From positions 47,811,256-47,875,255 of the forward strand of contig OX457026.1 in assembly GCA_949752745.1 (NCBI GenBank): a DNA stretch of 64,000 nt. Reading direction: 5' to 3'. The position numbers and the translations under genes were made by a program. The notes under the pieces are model-generated. The model ran no database searches. It saw nothing but the letters and a program-made list of their open reading frames with translations, and was not told where the DNA came from. This document shows, one piece after another, positions 54,801 to 64,000 of the stretch. This DNA comes from Protula sp. h YS-2021 (Eukaryota; Annelida; Polychaeta; Sabellida; Serpulidae). The first letter of the stretch is position 1. Each line of letters starts with the position of its first letter.

Positions 54801-55410
54801 GTTTACTATTCTGGCTCTCAGAAAAAAACGCTCAGGTATGATCATCACTGCAATTACATGAAGAAGAAGTATCCAGACGGAAAATTGTTATTCAGTGATA
54901 CAGACAGTTTGTGCTATGACATGCCAACCAGAGACATTTACAAAGATGTGCAACAGGATAGTCATCTTCCTATATAAGTGATTATCCAAAGGATCATTTC
55001 CTGCATTCCACTGTAAACAAGGCAGTGCTGGGGGAAATTGAAAGCTGAGACTGCGGGAGTACCCATTGAGGAGTTTGTAGGATTTCGACCAAAGATGTAT
55101 AGTTTGTTGCATGGTGGAAAAGAGAATCGTACTGCTAAGGGCATTACGCACGCCTTTCAGAAGCGACACATGCTCAATACAAGAATAGTTTATTAAGAGA
55201 GGAGCAGTCATATGTCGTGGGAAATATCATTTATAAGCCATAAACATTAAATTTTTCAGAGAAGATTGTGAAAATTGGTCTATATCATTTGTTGACAAGC
55301 GCTATATGTTGCATGATGGTTACACCACGTTAGCTCATGCGCATTACGCAGTTCATAGTGCAACTTGCATGATGCATGATGTAAAAGGCACCCGCCGTCA
55401 GGCATAGGCA
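51881..55410 (+). pseudogene. PolB of the second Polinton, heavily decayed
   Basis: Same polymerase family as the copy at 1.8-12.6 kb, read on the plus strand through many frames. Zinc finger CCVCFRVF...DHTC at about 51,890; block MRQQENRI to GSGW (52,184-52,456); finger and start of exonuclease (52,881-53,180); HNH/endonuclease VII region with RVRDHDHISGKY (53,290). Then exonuclease III to motif A (53,637-54,158; YHDLYLKTDVVLLADVF intact), motif B region (54,345-54,665) and motif C LLFSDTDSLCYDM (about 54,886-54,924). Comparison with it reveals which lesions in the first copy are mutations: a Cys codon (TGC near 52,540) stands where the first copy has TGA. Confidence 0.85.
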
Positions 55411-55419
55411 ATTATTCTG

Positions 55420-56132
55420 CATCAGACTGTTGAAGAATGAACATGTCTGCAGTGAGTGAACAGCAACTGACATCTACGACAATACCTGAGCAGTAATGCC
55501 TACAGCAAAATCTGAGACAATACCAACAGCAAAGTCTAAGAACAATGCCTGCAGCAAAGTCTGGGACAATGGCCACAACAAAGTCTGAGACGAAGCCACA
55601 GCAACAGCTGAAGCAACAAAGGCAACCACGGTTAAGAAGGGTGAACAGAGTTGAGTGTCCGCTTACAACTACAATGTCATCGAAACAGCGAAAATTGCAG
55701 CTTACGGGTGAGACTAAAGCAGAACTTATGAAACCTCAAGGCAAGCGAACATCTCAAGCCTAAAACAAAGCGAGGACCTGAGCTTAATGTTGTTGCCACT
55801 GGAAAGTCTATGAAGAAGATAAGTCTAGACGACTTACCGATTATACCAATCATTGATGATACCAATCAATGGAGAAAATTATATTAAGCTGGTGAAATAC
55901 CAATAGCAAGTGATGGTTAACATTCGTGAATATATCACGGGTCATGCTTCTGGGAGTTTATGAAAGGTTTAAATGAACTGACACTATCAAACCATGTCAA
56001 TGTGAAAGTGATTGGCTTTGATCAATGTTATGTCAGTTTTCATAGCGTTTACAAACGGGGTGATAACATTTATGATACTTATCTGAATTTAAGTTGTTGT
56101 GAGTTGGCTAATATGCTACATGTACGAGCATA
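55420..56132 (+). pseudogene. PC4-like gene remnants beside the second PolB
   Basis: After PolB comes a Gln/Lys-rich stretch (55,545-55,763), then broken traces: a VNIREYI segment near 55,920 that matches the PC4 block of the first copy, and VKVIGFDQCYVSFHS then YKRGDNIYDTYLNL at about 56,005-56,090. The latter matches the 67-residue gene at 389-592. The intervening genes of the first copy's array are not recognisable. The same neighbourhood in two independent copies supports the PC4-like genes being a normal part of this element type. An AATAAA follows at about 56,258. Confidence 0.6.
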
Positions 56133-56429
56133 ATATGTAGCTGAAATATTTTTTGTTCTCAATAATTAATTGTTTTTTATTTGTTCTCAATAACTGCAAA
56201 AATTATGATTTTTTGTTGTTCTCAATAATTGCAAATATTTGTGATTTGCTATGTTGAATAAAAACACACATGAGTTTCTTTCCAACTTTTATTTTTTTCT
56301 CTTTACTATGATACATAACAATATATATATATCACCAAAAAACTGCAATATGTTATACACACAATAAAAACCACAACTATTAGAAATAATCATCACCGTC
56401 ATAATCAGGTGTTAAGTAGTAAGAATATA

Positions 56430-57505
56430 AAGCATAACCTCTACGACAATCTTCCCGTTTTATGATGGAGTTTTTCTCACCATTCAATTTATCAAAAGAG
56501 TTGTTTCAAAAGCGCCAAGATATTTCCCTCATCGAAGTTAAGCTTGAGAGGTTTGGAAAGGACTGGTTCACCATCGGTGTAAAGTTGCATGTAGTTAAGA
56601 TTAAAATGTTTAAAGTTGTATGGATTTCTTGCCACTGTTCCAGCAAAGGCTTCATTATGAACCAGTCCAATTACAATACATTTTGGCAATTGAAATTCAG
56701 CGGAAATGGCTAAAATTTTACATTACTCCTTGGCAGGAGTCTTCATCAATGCATCTGTATATCCCAGTTATAAACCTGGACTAGCTCTCGTTTTGCGAAT
56801 GGCTAAAACTCATCTCTCACTTCTACCTTAAAGGTATCATCTGCAACCATTAACAATTATTCATGCGCCTATGCAAACGCAATTTCATGCTCATACCATT
56901 GGGAAGATAACTATCCTGTTCAAACAAATCCACTCTTTTGGCATCCATGAGCATAAACTCGCGGCTTAGTTGCGTATGGAAATAAACCACTATATCCTGC
57001 TTGAGCTTTTTAACCAACCCCATTATTTACATGAAAGCCTGTTATATACTTCCTATGAATGCCTTTTTACAACATGAGAATTTCATCGATCCAGCAGTAG
57101 AGAGGCATGGAGAGCTCAGAATTGAGACTTTCTTCTGAATCATGAAAGAGGTGAGAAATGATGCTAGTATAACCATGATAATTGTTACTAAGCGACATAA
57201 ATTGCTCGTTCAGAAATATTCGATATTTGACCATAAGCGATTAAACAAATCATTGATGGATGTTACGCTATCATTTACACCACAAACTGTCCCATCACGC
57301 TTTACAATGCTACATACGACATGAAGTCTAATAGTCTTTAAATCTAAGCATTCTTCTGTACGAGCAGGAATATAAAATTCTATTGGCGTACCATCTCTAA
57401 TGGCAGTGAGTGGTTTATGGTCTACATCGTAACTTTTTTTGTGTCGGTCGTATGTGAAACCATTCCAATGGAGAAAGACCAGACTCACTAGAATGTTCAT
57501 GTATG
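56430..57505 (-). pseudogene. Polinton capsid protein ('F54H12.2-like')
   Basis: Minus-strand traces of the protein family annotated in worms as F54H12.2-like and regarded as the double-jelly-roll capsid protein of Polintons. N-terminal block GTPIEFYIPARTEECLDLKT (57,210-57,500), then an S-L-S-N-N-Y-type block near 57,170, and a C-terminal block around NPYNFKHFNLNYMQLY then DGEPVLSKPLK (56,492-56,689). The middle has stops and frameshifts. The role is building the icosahedral shell; inactive here. Confidence 0.65.
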
Positions 57506-57799
57506 CTTTTTTGTCTATTTACCAAATATATGTTTGATGTTGGTCCTCTCACTTTCTTTAGGCTTCTAACAGCTTTCTTTGGTGTACTTCGTTTAGCAAA
57601 AACTAAAGATGTGCAACAATTTTAGCCTAAATGAGTGGAATAGCTTTACGAGCCAATGTCCCAAAGAACAAACTAATACCATCTCCAGATTGTATCCGCG
57701 CGCATTTAAATTCTAGCAAATGCCCACCCACTTGATGAAGAAAATGGTTGCGATATGCAGATGGATATGCTGTCATAATTCTTCATAATGCTTTCTATA

Positions 57800-58275
57800 T
57801 TGATTAATATTGATTATTATGGATTTCTATGTCACATTTTGATGTGTTACTAGGTACATAATGAGGTTCTTTGCAAGTTTTCATAATAATATCACCATCA
57901 AGATCTTCAATGAGAACAGAACGTAGAAAAGTACCATAACAATCTATAACTACTTGTGGCTCGCAAATACTGCAGTATACATAAAGTGTATAAAATCCCT
58001 CTTTCACATCTGCTTTCTATTCAGCAGGAATTCTTCGTTTAATTTTATCACACTTTAACCAAATAGAGTTTGCGGTATTAGATGTTTCTAATTCTTCATT
58101 TACTGAATCACATATTTCAGGTATAGATCTGTAGTAGTAACCATATGGAATGGCAACTTCATAAAACCTATCATCTAGTGAAGACCGATAATGAATGCAA
58201 TGGTCCATTCCTTGTCTCATTGTCGTCCATGTGTGTGGGTATCGAATTTCAGCTAAGGCCACTTCATATTTTCTT
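57800..58275 (-). pseudogene. Polinton minor capsid/penton-like protein
   Basis: Two minus-strand frames separated only by a TAG around 58,017-58,019. The first contains LAEIRYPHTW, a motif common in Polinton structural proteins, and a DSVNEEL helix. The second contains YTLYVYCSICEPQVV, LLR-like FLRSVLI and EPHYVP. I assign it to the second structural protein of Polintons (probably penton or minor capsid). The exact role is from memory of the family and not certain. Confidence 0.55.
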
Positions 58276-58299
58276 TTTCAAATATACTGTACGATGTAA

Positions 58300-58680
58300 A
58301 TGAATTTGATAATTAGAGGCTTCATTAGTTGGAGAATAGTTCATGCTAGCATGGTCAAGCACAGCAATGTAAAAACTTGTTGGCTCCATGATGACTAAGT
58401 CATATATGCCCGTTGACGGACTGGGTACGTATATACATTTCTTCGTGCATGGCGCGCATTCGCCTGAATTCTTCTAGACATCTTGGAGTTCAATACTAAA
58501 CTGTTGTAATTCTTCTTCATGTACTATTTTATTCACATCCACGTAATGTGTATCGCTTGATAGAATTCCTTGCCAATACGTAATTTATCTCCTGTCTTTG
58601 GTTTTAAATCAATGAATAAATAAACATCTAGCATCTTGAGATGGCTCAATGAGCAACTGAGATTTCCTTGGATACATTTG
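58300..58680 (-). pseudogene. Decayed region between capsid genes and ATPase
   Basis: Broken minus-strand reading, probably covering the C-terminal end of the ATPase (a DVYLFIDLKPKTGD-like stretch around 58,600-58,625) and an unidentified short protein. Many stops. Confidence 0.4.
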
Positions 58681-58900
58681 CTAAGGCAACGTGTTGATCT
58701 GTTGACTATCTCTTGGATTTATAAAGAAAATAATGTAATGTGTATTTAAACTAATATTACGCATTTCCTTTCCTTGGTGAAACAGATTGTGCATGATGAT
58801 TATAATGTTTAGATTTTTGTGACTAGTTCCAACAGCAAACAATCTAGTCGTGCGTTCGTCACTATGACATTTGGTCATGAGATCATCAATAATGAGTCAG
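58681..58900 (-). pseudogene. Genome-packaging ATPase (A32/FtsK-HerA type) fragment
   Basis: The frame contains an IIIIMHNLFHQGKEMRNISL block followed by NTHYIIFF-NPRDSQQI. This is the sensor region of the Polinton A32-like packaging ATPase (usual pattern QNLFHQG...RTISLNSHY...F-NPRD). The Walker A part should lie upstream (58,900-58,990) but is not recognisable. The enzyme normally pumps DNA into the capsid. Confidence 0.75.
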
Positions 58901-58989
58901 TTAATCTGTTTCAATATCCTCTGGAATGATTTGATAAAATGCCAATCCCTTCATGTTTTTGTACAAGGTATGATCCGCAACATAGAGCT

Positions 58990-59440
58990 ATAACATATTT
59001 TTAATAAATAGTTGAATAACATTTTGTTCAATGTTTGCGCTCTCACAATGGAGCTGAGAGTGCGCATGACTCTTTCAGCAAAGTTGGTTTTCGTCTCATT
59101 CTTGGTAGGATATGCATGAATGCTTTCTTTCTTTGGAAATTACTTTACCCACCTGTTCTTAAATTCTGTTCCATTATCTGACCTCAATGGTCTAGGTCTT
59201 GAAAAATCTTTTGGAAGGATTGAATGACACTAGTACGAGTTTTGCTTGGAAAAGGTTTACCCACAAGTGTTTGGAAAAGACATCAATGACAATTAGTAGA
59301 AAGTGATTGCCTTCATTATGTCCTGCAATGTTGGTCACATCTGCCAAGTCCACATCCCATATATCATCAATACCATGGGTAATCATACGCTTTCGTTTAA
59401 ATTTGTATTTCACCGGTTGAAGTACACTAAAGGGCATCTT
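58990..59440 (-). pseudogene. Polinton retrovirus-like integrase fragment
   Basis: Minus-strand frame 59,192-59,437 has KRKRMITHGIDDIWDVDLAD (first catalytic Asp) and FLLIVIDVFSKHLWV. The following frame has RPLRSDNGTEFKN (second Asp, near 59,180) and FAERVMRTL (catalytic Glu, near 59,065). This is the DDE integrase that defines Polintons/Mavericks. Frameshift at about 59,200 and later stops. Confidence 0.8.
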
Positions 59441-59833
59441 GATCTTGCAACCAATTTTTCATTTTGGAATATGTTACAGGATATTTGTTTTTGTTTTCAG
59501 TACTTTGACTTATTAGGTCCCCCAAAGGCTCCAGAGATTCCAGGTTTAAAGTAAGTATTGGTCAAGTAGCCTCTCCACGTTGCCATATTAACTTGAATGA
59601 AACGAATCATTCACTAGCCAAAATTTTGATTACACGCACATATGAATTACTTAACCAAAGTTTTAACAACTCAGACGAAACCAGTTAAAAGATTATGCTG
59701 TGCACTACAATTCATTCATATAAACGTTAATGTTCTTCAAACATTTTGCAAACGTCTGTATTCACTTCAACTCGTCCATTATTGAACGTGACAAGATCTG
59801 ATATTATTGTCTGATTGTCAATGAAACATGATC

Positions 59834-60031
59834 TCAATAATGTAAAATAATTCTAGCAAACACAGCAAGGTCAGCTTTCCAAGTCGTATTGGCGTTGATA
59901 AATCCTGAATCAATGTCATAGGTATTACCTGGTAAATTTAGTTCTTCACATTCTTTCAAAAAATACTGGATGAAACGATTTCTTTGAATTGTCCTCCCAA
60001 CAGCTTCCTTGTGTTTATGTGCATTTTTCAC
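59834..60031 (-). CDS. Unrecognised 65-codon frame at the Polinton edge
   Basis: Basic N-terminus (KNAHKHKEAVGRTIQRNRF) followed by a short mixed region. No family recognised. It adjoins the DIRS gag fragment at 60,051 and may be a piece of either element or chance. Confidence 0.2.
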   Translation of the reverse strand: MKNAHKHKEAVGRTIQRNRFIQYFLKECEELNLPGNTYDIDSGFINANTTWKADLAVFARIILHY

Positions 60032-60050
60032 TTCAACTACCCAGTCGGAT

Positions 60051-60873
60051 TCAAAACGCTAGGGGAAGTGGTTCCGGTGGCGGACGAGAAACTGTGGCCG
60101 ACGGTGCAAGCTTTCTGCTGGGGGTCAATTTTGCCTCTTGATCTTTAATTGAGTTTTGCAAGTCCTGGATCTGGCGTTGAAGTTGTGTCTGTAAAGCCAG
60201 TATTGCCGGCAAATTTACTGAGTCACTCTTGGTGGGGGCCAAAATTGGCGGATCCAGCTGGGAAAACAGATCCTCTGGCGCTGGTATGCCCAGTTGACCC
60301 GGGGTAGACGTAAAGGCAGATCCCGTAGCGGTATGTACAACAGTCACTTGCCCTTCCTCGGGGCAAAACTTTTTCTCCGATCCTAACCCTTCCGTCTCAG
60401 AGTCAGGTCGGTCAGCGGACCAGGTGTTACGTTAAGCCGTGCGCTCGTCGCCCCCTACTATGTCCAGTTCAGCTACTTTCTCTGAGAAGGCTCTGGATGG
60501 CTTTGGCTTTTTGCGTTTGCGTTTAGTGCCCGCTGTATCTGACTCTGCCCCGGCGTCCAAACGGATTGGCGTTGACACCTCCTGTAGAATCACTGAACTC
60601 ACCTTTTCCATTGTGCTAGAGGTGTAGTCCGTTGCAATGAAAAGGGAGGGGGCTTTGCGTCTGCTCCTTCTACGGTCGTTCTTTGCCCTGTTCCTGTAAA
60701 TTGCACGCCACTCTCTGTGGGTTAACTGTTCACGCTCAGGGCAGGTCCCACACAGCGCCAGGCCCCGATCTCTTCTGCAGCGATCGCACACTGAATGAGG
60801 ATTGAGCAAGGTGGGCGGGTGTGAACACGACAATTCCTTCGTGTTTAACCGTAGGGTGGCCTCTGTCGTGTCT
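60051..60873 (-). pseudogene. DIRS gag-like region, copy 3
   Basis: Minus strand. A pyrimidine tract and CAG end at 60,872, the same position relative to the coding start as in copies 1 and 2, but the ATG is ACG here. The frame (60,432-60,869) shows TEATLRLNTKEL, then NPHSVCDRCRRD with CGTCPE (four Cys, zinc-binding-like), WRAIYRNRAK, RRKAPSLFIATDY and VSSVILQEVSTPI, then basic and Ser-rich parts. After a stop at about 60,433 it continues in a second frame (60,051-60,347) with VHTATGSAFTSTPGQLGIP, as in copy 1, and a Gln-rich coiled coil. It ends abruptly at the Polinton remnant. Confidence 0.75.
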
Positions 60874-61039
60874 GAAAAAGCAAGCAGAAAGAAGAGACCA
60901 TAAGAGACTGCAACAGTGAATACAAGGCAACAGCTAAAAACAACGCTTAGGCTATCGCTCTCAGTGATATGCAGTGCCTTAAATTGAATTACATCATCTA
61001 AAATAATCGCAATGTTGATGTAGATGATCAAAGGCGAAA

Positions 61040-61270
61040 AAACTCTTATTTCTAGAACATGAAACCCTATGGGACCATGTTCCCATAGGTCCCACAGTCC
61101 CATGCTCCCATATGAGACCATGTTCCCATAAGGCCCATATGCCCCTATGGGACCGTGAACCCATAGTCCCATGGTACCATACGGAGCCATGTTCCCATGA
61201 GACCCATAGTCTCATGTTTCCATGCGTCCCATGGGGACAGGATCCCATGTTGAGGCATGGGACGTCACGT
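61040..61270 (-). promoter_or_regulatory. Palindrome-rich leader of DIRS gag copy 3
   Basis: Dense CCCATA/TATGGG, CCCATGGGA-type words (CCATGTTCCCATAGG, GGGACCATG, GTCCCATGGTACC), about 170-400 bp upstream of the gag start on the minus strand. It is the counterpart of 19,360-19,560. Confidence 0.5.
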
Positions 61271-61986
61271 AAGTCCGTAATAACCAGTCTGAGAATACGT
61301 GGGATTACGGTCCCTGTTGTCACGTGGGCCGTTGCTGTGGTCCCCAAAAGGGGCCTACGGTGGGACTATGCCCATTTTGTGACCCATAACTCGCGTGTGG
61401 TCCCAAGGGTACCACAAGCTCTAAAAAACGTCTCAAAACAACTTTTTTCGCCCGGACAAAAGCCGGGCATTCCTGCTATGGCACGGTACGCTATAAAAGC
61501 TTGGAGCAGGCAATACGGATTTCAAAGACTCGAAACAACTCCTGAGGGTGTGTGCTCGAACCAGTGCGTGTAAATACTCGCTCTTGCAACTTCTGGTGGA
61601 GAAAAAGAGGCAAATTTCTCGGGACTATCGACATGTCACCGCTTATGTGCAAACTCAAATTCTGCCAGACCGAAGATACAAGTGCTGCATTTGCCTAGAA
61701 ACTGAACCAAATTTTAACCAACTTCCAGAGAATGATAAAGTAGTCCTTTATTAATTAAATAAACTAAATAAAAAGCACATCCGCGCCTTTCCACTAGTTC
61801 CCCAACAAAAAATTCGTGGAGCACACAGAATGGCGTGTGTTTTCAAACACACGCTAAAAGGGAATGCCCATTGTCAATCATGACGAAATACCAGAGGATT
61901 CCCTCATTTTGATTGGTTGATGGATGGATGGCGGGATAGGCTATTCTTCCGACACACAAAAGTTTGCTTTTATTCTGCGTGAAAGG
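61271..61986. other. Stretch without a supported gene
   Basis: Short frames only. Includes a GCCCGGACAAAAGCCGGGC hairpin at about 61,450-61,470 and an inverted pair of GTGTGTTTTCAAACACACGC at about 61,837-61,855. Confidence 0.4.
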
Positions 61987-62048
61987 TTAAAACCGAAAGG
62001 GAACCCATCTAAAAGTGGAGATAAGCGAATTTAAAGCTTTTGCGAAGT
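61987..62048 (+). repeat. Repeat R1 end fragment
   Basis: CCATCTAAAAGTGGAGATAA and the following AAAGCTTTTGCGAAGTAAAA match the ends of the MITE-like family at 17.3 and 24.49 kb. Confidence 0.7.
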
Positions 62049-62129
62049 AAAAATTCTTTTAAGGAGTACTTTATAACTGCACCATAGTTATAAAGGTTCA
62101 TGTGTGTGTATTCGATGGAGTTATCGTGT

Positions 62130-62430
62130 ATGCCCAGGGTGGGTCGTTCCTTTAAAATTCCATGCTTAATATGCGTGGGAATTTCCACATATAAAATGCA
62201 CGAACATATATGCGTATAAAATGCATGGGTTCACATGTGCATAATACACATCGGGAAGAGTCTCAAACTCTCTTAAATCCCACGTAACTACATGGGAATT
62301 TCCCCCAACAAAACACGCATTATTTATGCGGGAGTACGTGGGAATACCCAGTTGTGGCGCATGATGAAGTCGTTATATCCTAGATAGCAGTCCCACATGG
62401 GGACTATGCATAATATATGTGACACTGACC
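62130..62430. repeat. Cluster of short ATGCGT/CATGTG palindromes
   Basis: Repeated words such as ATGCGTGGGAATTTCC, TATATGCGTATAAAATGCAT, CACATGTGCATAATACACAT and CGCATTATTTATGCGGGAG over 300 bp. It resembles the DIRS leaders in style but is built on different words. Confidence 0.4.
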
Positions 62431-62859
62431 CCTGCCTGAGTGGCATGTTACGTAATAGTCGTGGATGAGAAACGCACGAAAAGCTCAATTTTGGTCAATA
62501 ACAAATAGCAATGGACCGACAGTAAGTTGCTACTGTTTTGAAGCATTCTAGAGAATGCAGGAACACTCAAGCATCTTCTGGAAAACGCTGAAATCTCCTA
62601 GCGTAGTTAACAACTATGCTTAGTTAACAAAGGAGTAAAAAAATGTGGAGGCGGGGGCAGGGTGTTGACGATATGCACCTTTCTTGATTTTCTATACGAG
62701 TTTAAAAATGTTTAACTAAAACCTTGCCACTTATCCGACGAATAACTGCAACAAGTTTAAAGTCGATCCGACTTTCCTCTATCGAGATATTTTGCCTAAC
62801 AACATATGATTTTTTACGTAGTGATGTTTTTCTTTTTCTTAATTTCACCACACGCGTCA

Positions 62860-63600
62860 AAAGTTGAAACAGCCATTTGACTGAACCAACGAATATTCAT
62901 ATAAATTTTTAAATTTTATTAAGATTTTCCGTTATTGAGATATTGTGCATACAAGATCTTGCTCAAAATATATACATGTTTTACGTGATGTCGTCATACG
63001 CCGCACTCGTTCGTTCTACTCGCGAAAAACAGAATCTTTCGGACCTACTAAGCATCAATCTCACCAAGTTTCAATTTTCTTGATGTTCAGAGTCTGAGAC
63101 ATTTCGCACACAAAATTTTTATGCTATGACGTCATACGCCTGCTTTAATCACGTGACATGCGTGAAAAATTGACAGAACCGCCCGACTGACCCAACAAAT
63201 ATCCTTATAAAATTTAAAGTCGATAGGACTTTCCGTTATCGAGATATTTCGCACACAAAATCTTATTCATAATACATACATATTTGACGTGATGACGTCA
63301 TACGCCGCATTCATTCGTTCTACTCGCGAAAAAAAAATTAGAATTTTTTGGACCTACCAAGCAACAATCTCACCACGTTTCAACTTTCTTCGATGTTCGG
63401 CGGCTTAGAAATTTCGCACGCAAGATTTTTACGCAGTTACGCCATGCAACTACTCTGATCACGTGACATGCGTTAAAAGTTGAAAGAACCGTCCGACCTA
63501 ACCAAGAAATTAATCGATCAAGTTTGAAGTCGACCCGACGTTTCTTTCTCGAGATATCTTGCACACAACATTTTGATCACAACAGACTGACAGACAGACA
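62860..63600. repeat. Tandem array, period about 305 bp made of two about 150-bp halves
   Basis: The GAGATATTTCGCACACAA-type word recurs at about 62,937, 63,092 (half unit), 63,241, 63,406 (half unit) and 63,551. Each half unit also carries TGACGTCATACGCC or TCACGTGACATGCGT. It leads directly into (CAGA)n/(CA)n and a terminal hairpin. Confidence 0.75.
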
Positions 63601-63675
63601 CACACGCACATGTATACACATACACACACAGAACGTACAAACACTATATGTCTCCCCTTGGTCGGGGAGACATAA
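63590..63675 (+). mobile_element. Microsatellite and terminal hairpin of a pearl/Helentron-like element
   Basis: A CAGACAGACACACACGCACA stretch (63,588-63,632) is followed by TATGTCTCCCC-TTGGTC-GGGGAGACATA (63,648-63,673), a 10-11-bp perfect stem. Tandem core, then microsatellite, then hairpin matches the bivalve pearl/HINE layout. 63,676-64,000 contains no gene. Confidence 0.5.
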
Positions 63676-64000
63676 TCACTCTTAGAATAACCAACAAATT
63701 AATAACAAACGAGTACTTCCTGGATGGTCAAAAGACCACCTTACTTTACATGGGAAAATACAGCCATAAAAACTTTTGCATTTGCAAAATTGGCATACAT
63801 CGGACATGCATCATATGTGAACAGATTTATTGACGAAACTGCTTAATTTTGATCAGTTTTGCGAAAAACCACTTTTGTTTTGATATCGTCTGGAAAAGTC
63901 TTTTGAACAAGGAAAGTTAAAAATAACATGATGAGGTTCTTGTTTGTAAAAGTCGGTTTTTCGTGGTGGGCACAATGTCGACTTGGAGACATCTCCTTAA

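Noticed and set aside
60870..61190. Upstream extension of the copy 3 gag frame with Tyr-Gly-Met-Trp-rich repeats
   Set aside because: It is the palindromic leader translated; the pyrimidine tract and CAG shared with the other copies argue that gag begins after it.

Overview
This window looks like a repeat-dense stretch of a metazoan nuclear genome, most likely a marine invertebrate. A mollusc is my best guess, because the end of the window carries a tandem core, microsatellite and terminal hairpin resembling the bivalve 'pearl'/Helentron-associated elements. I find no convincing host protein gene, rRNA, tRNA or CRISPR array. Nearly every coding trace belongs to a mobile element, and most are broken. 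The one long intact frame is the Gag-Pol of a young LTR retrotransposon.

Region by region. (A) 1-15.7 kb is part of a Polinton-like, virus-like element. A protein-primed type family B DNA polymerase (PolB) runs on the minus strand from about 12.6 kb to 1.83 kb. It has N-terminal zinc fingers and an embedded endonuclease VII-like HNH module. It is followed by four small genes that look like PC4-type single-stranded-DNA-binding proteins. Beyond its 5' end lie a Cys-rich gene and a divergent RING-finger gene, separated by a G-rich region. Short TATA-type promoters precede several of these genes. PolB is broken by three stops, a small deletion, and (B) a Ty3/gypsy element at 2,597-9,710. That element has LTRs I cannot tell apart by eye, a near-perfect 5-bp target duplication, and a single 1,516-residue polyprotein in the Gmr1-type order Gag-PR-INT-RT-RNaseH.

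(C) 15.7-27 kb holds non-autonomous TIR elements, a pair of nested inverted repeats about 9 kb apart, one decayed DIRS-type (tyrosine-recombinase) retrotransposon and a second DIRS gag fragment. (D) 27.9-31 kb is a minus-strand Ty3/gypsy pol pseudogene. (E) 34.5-37.3 kb is a CR1/L2-like LINE ending in (TAA)n. (F) 38.95-46.53 kb is an old Ty3/gypsy element with both LTRs, a 4-bp target duplication and an env-like gene whose ectodomain segment is inverted relative to its membrane-anchor end. (G) 46.9-48.1 kb contains two families of tandem repeats. (H) 49.1-50 kb is a fossil of a second DIRS reverse transcriptase interrupted by (TC)28. (I) 51.9-60 kb is a second, heavily decayed Polinton. It has PolB and a PC4-like remnant on the plus strand, and capsid-type proteins, packaging ATPase and integrase on the minus strand. 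(J) 60.05-61.3 kb is a third DIRS gag fragment on the minus strand. (K) 61.3-64 kb is palindrome-rich and tandemly repeated DNA.

The most informative observations are the PC4-like gene array attached to PolB, the conserved palindrome-rich leader and splice-acceptor arrangement before all three DIRS gag copies, the pol domain order of the young gypsy element, and the internally inverted env with a perfect palindrome at its breakpoint. All assignments come from reading motifs by eye; no database search was run.
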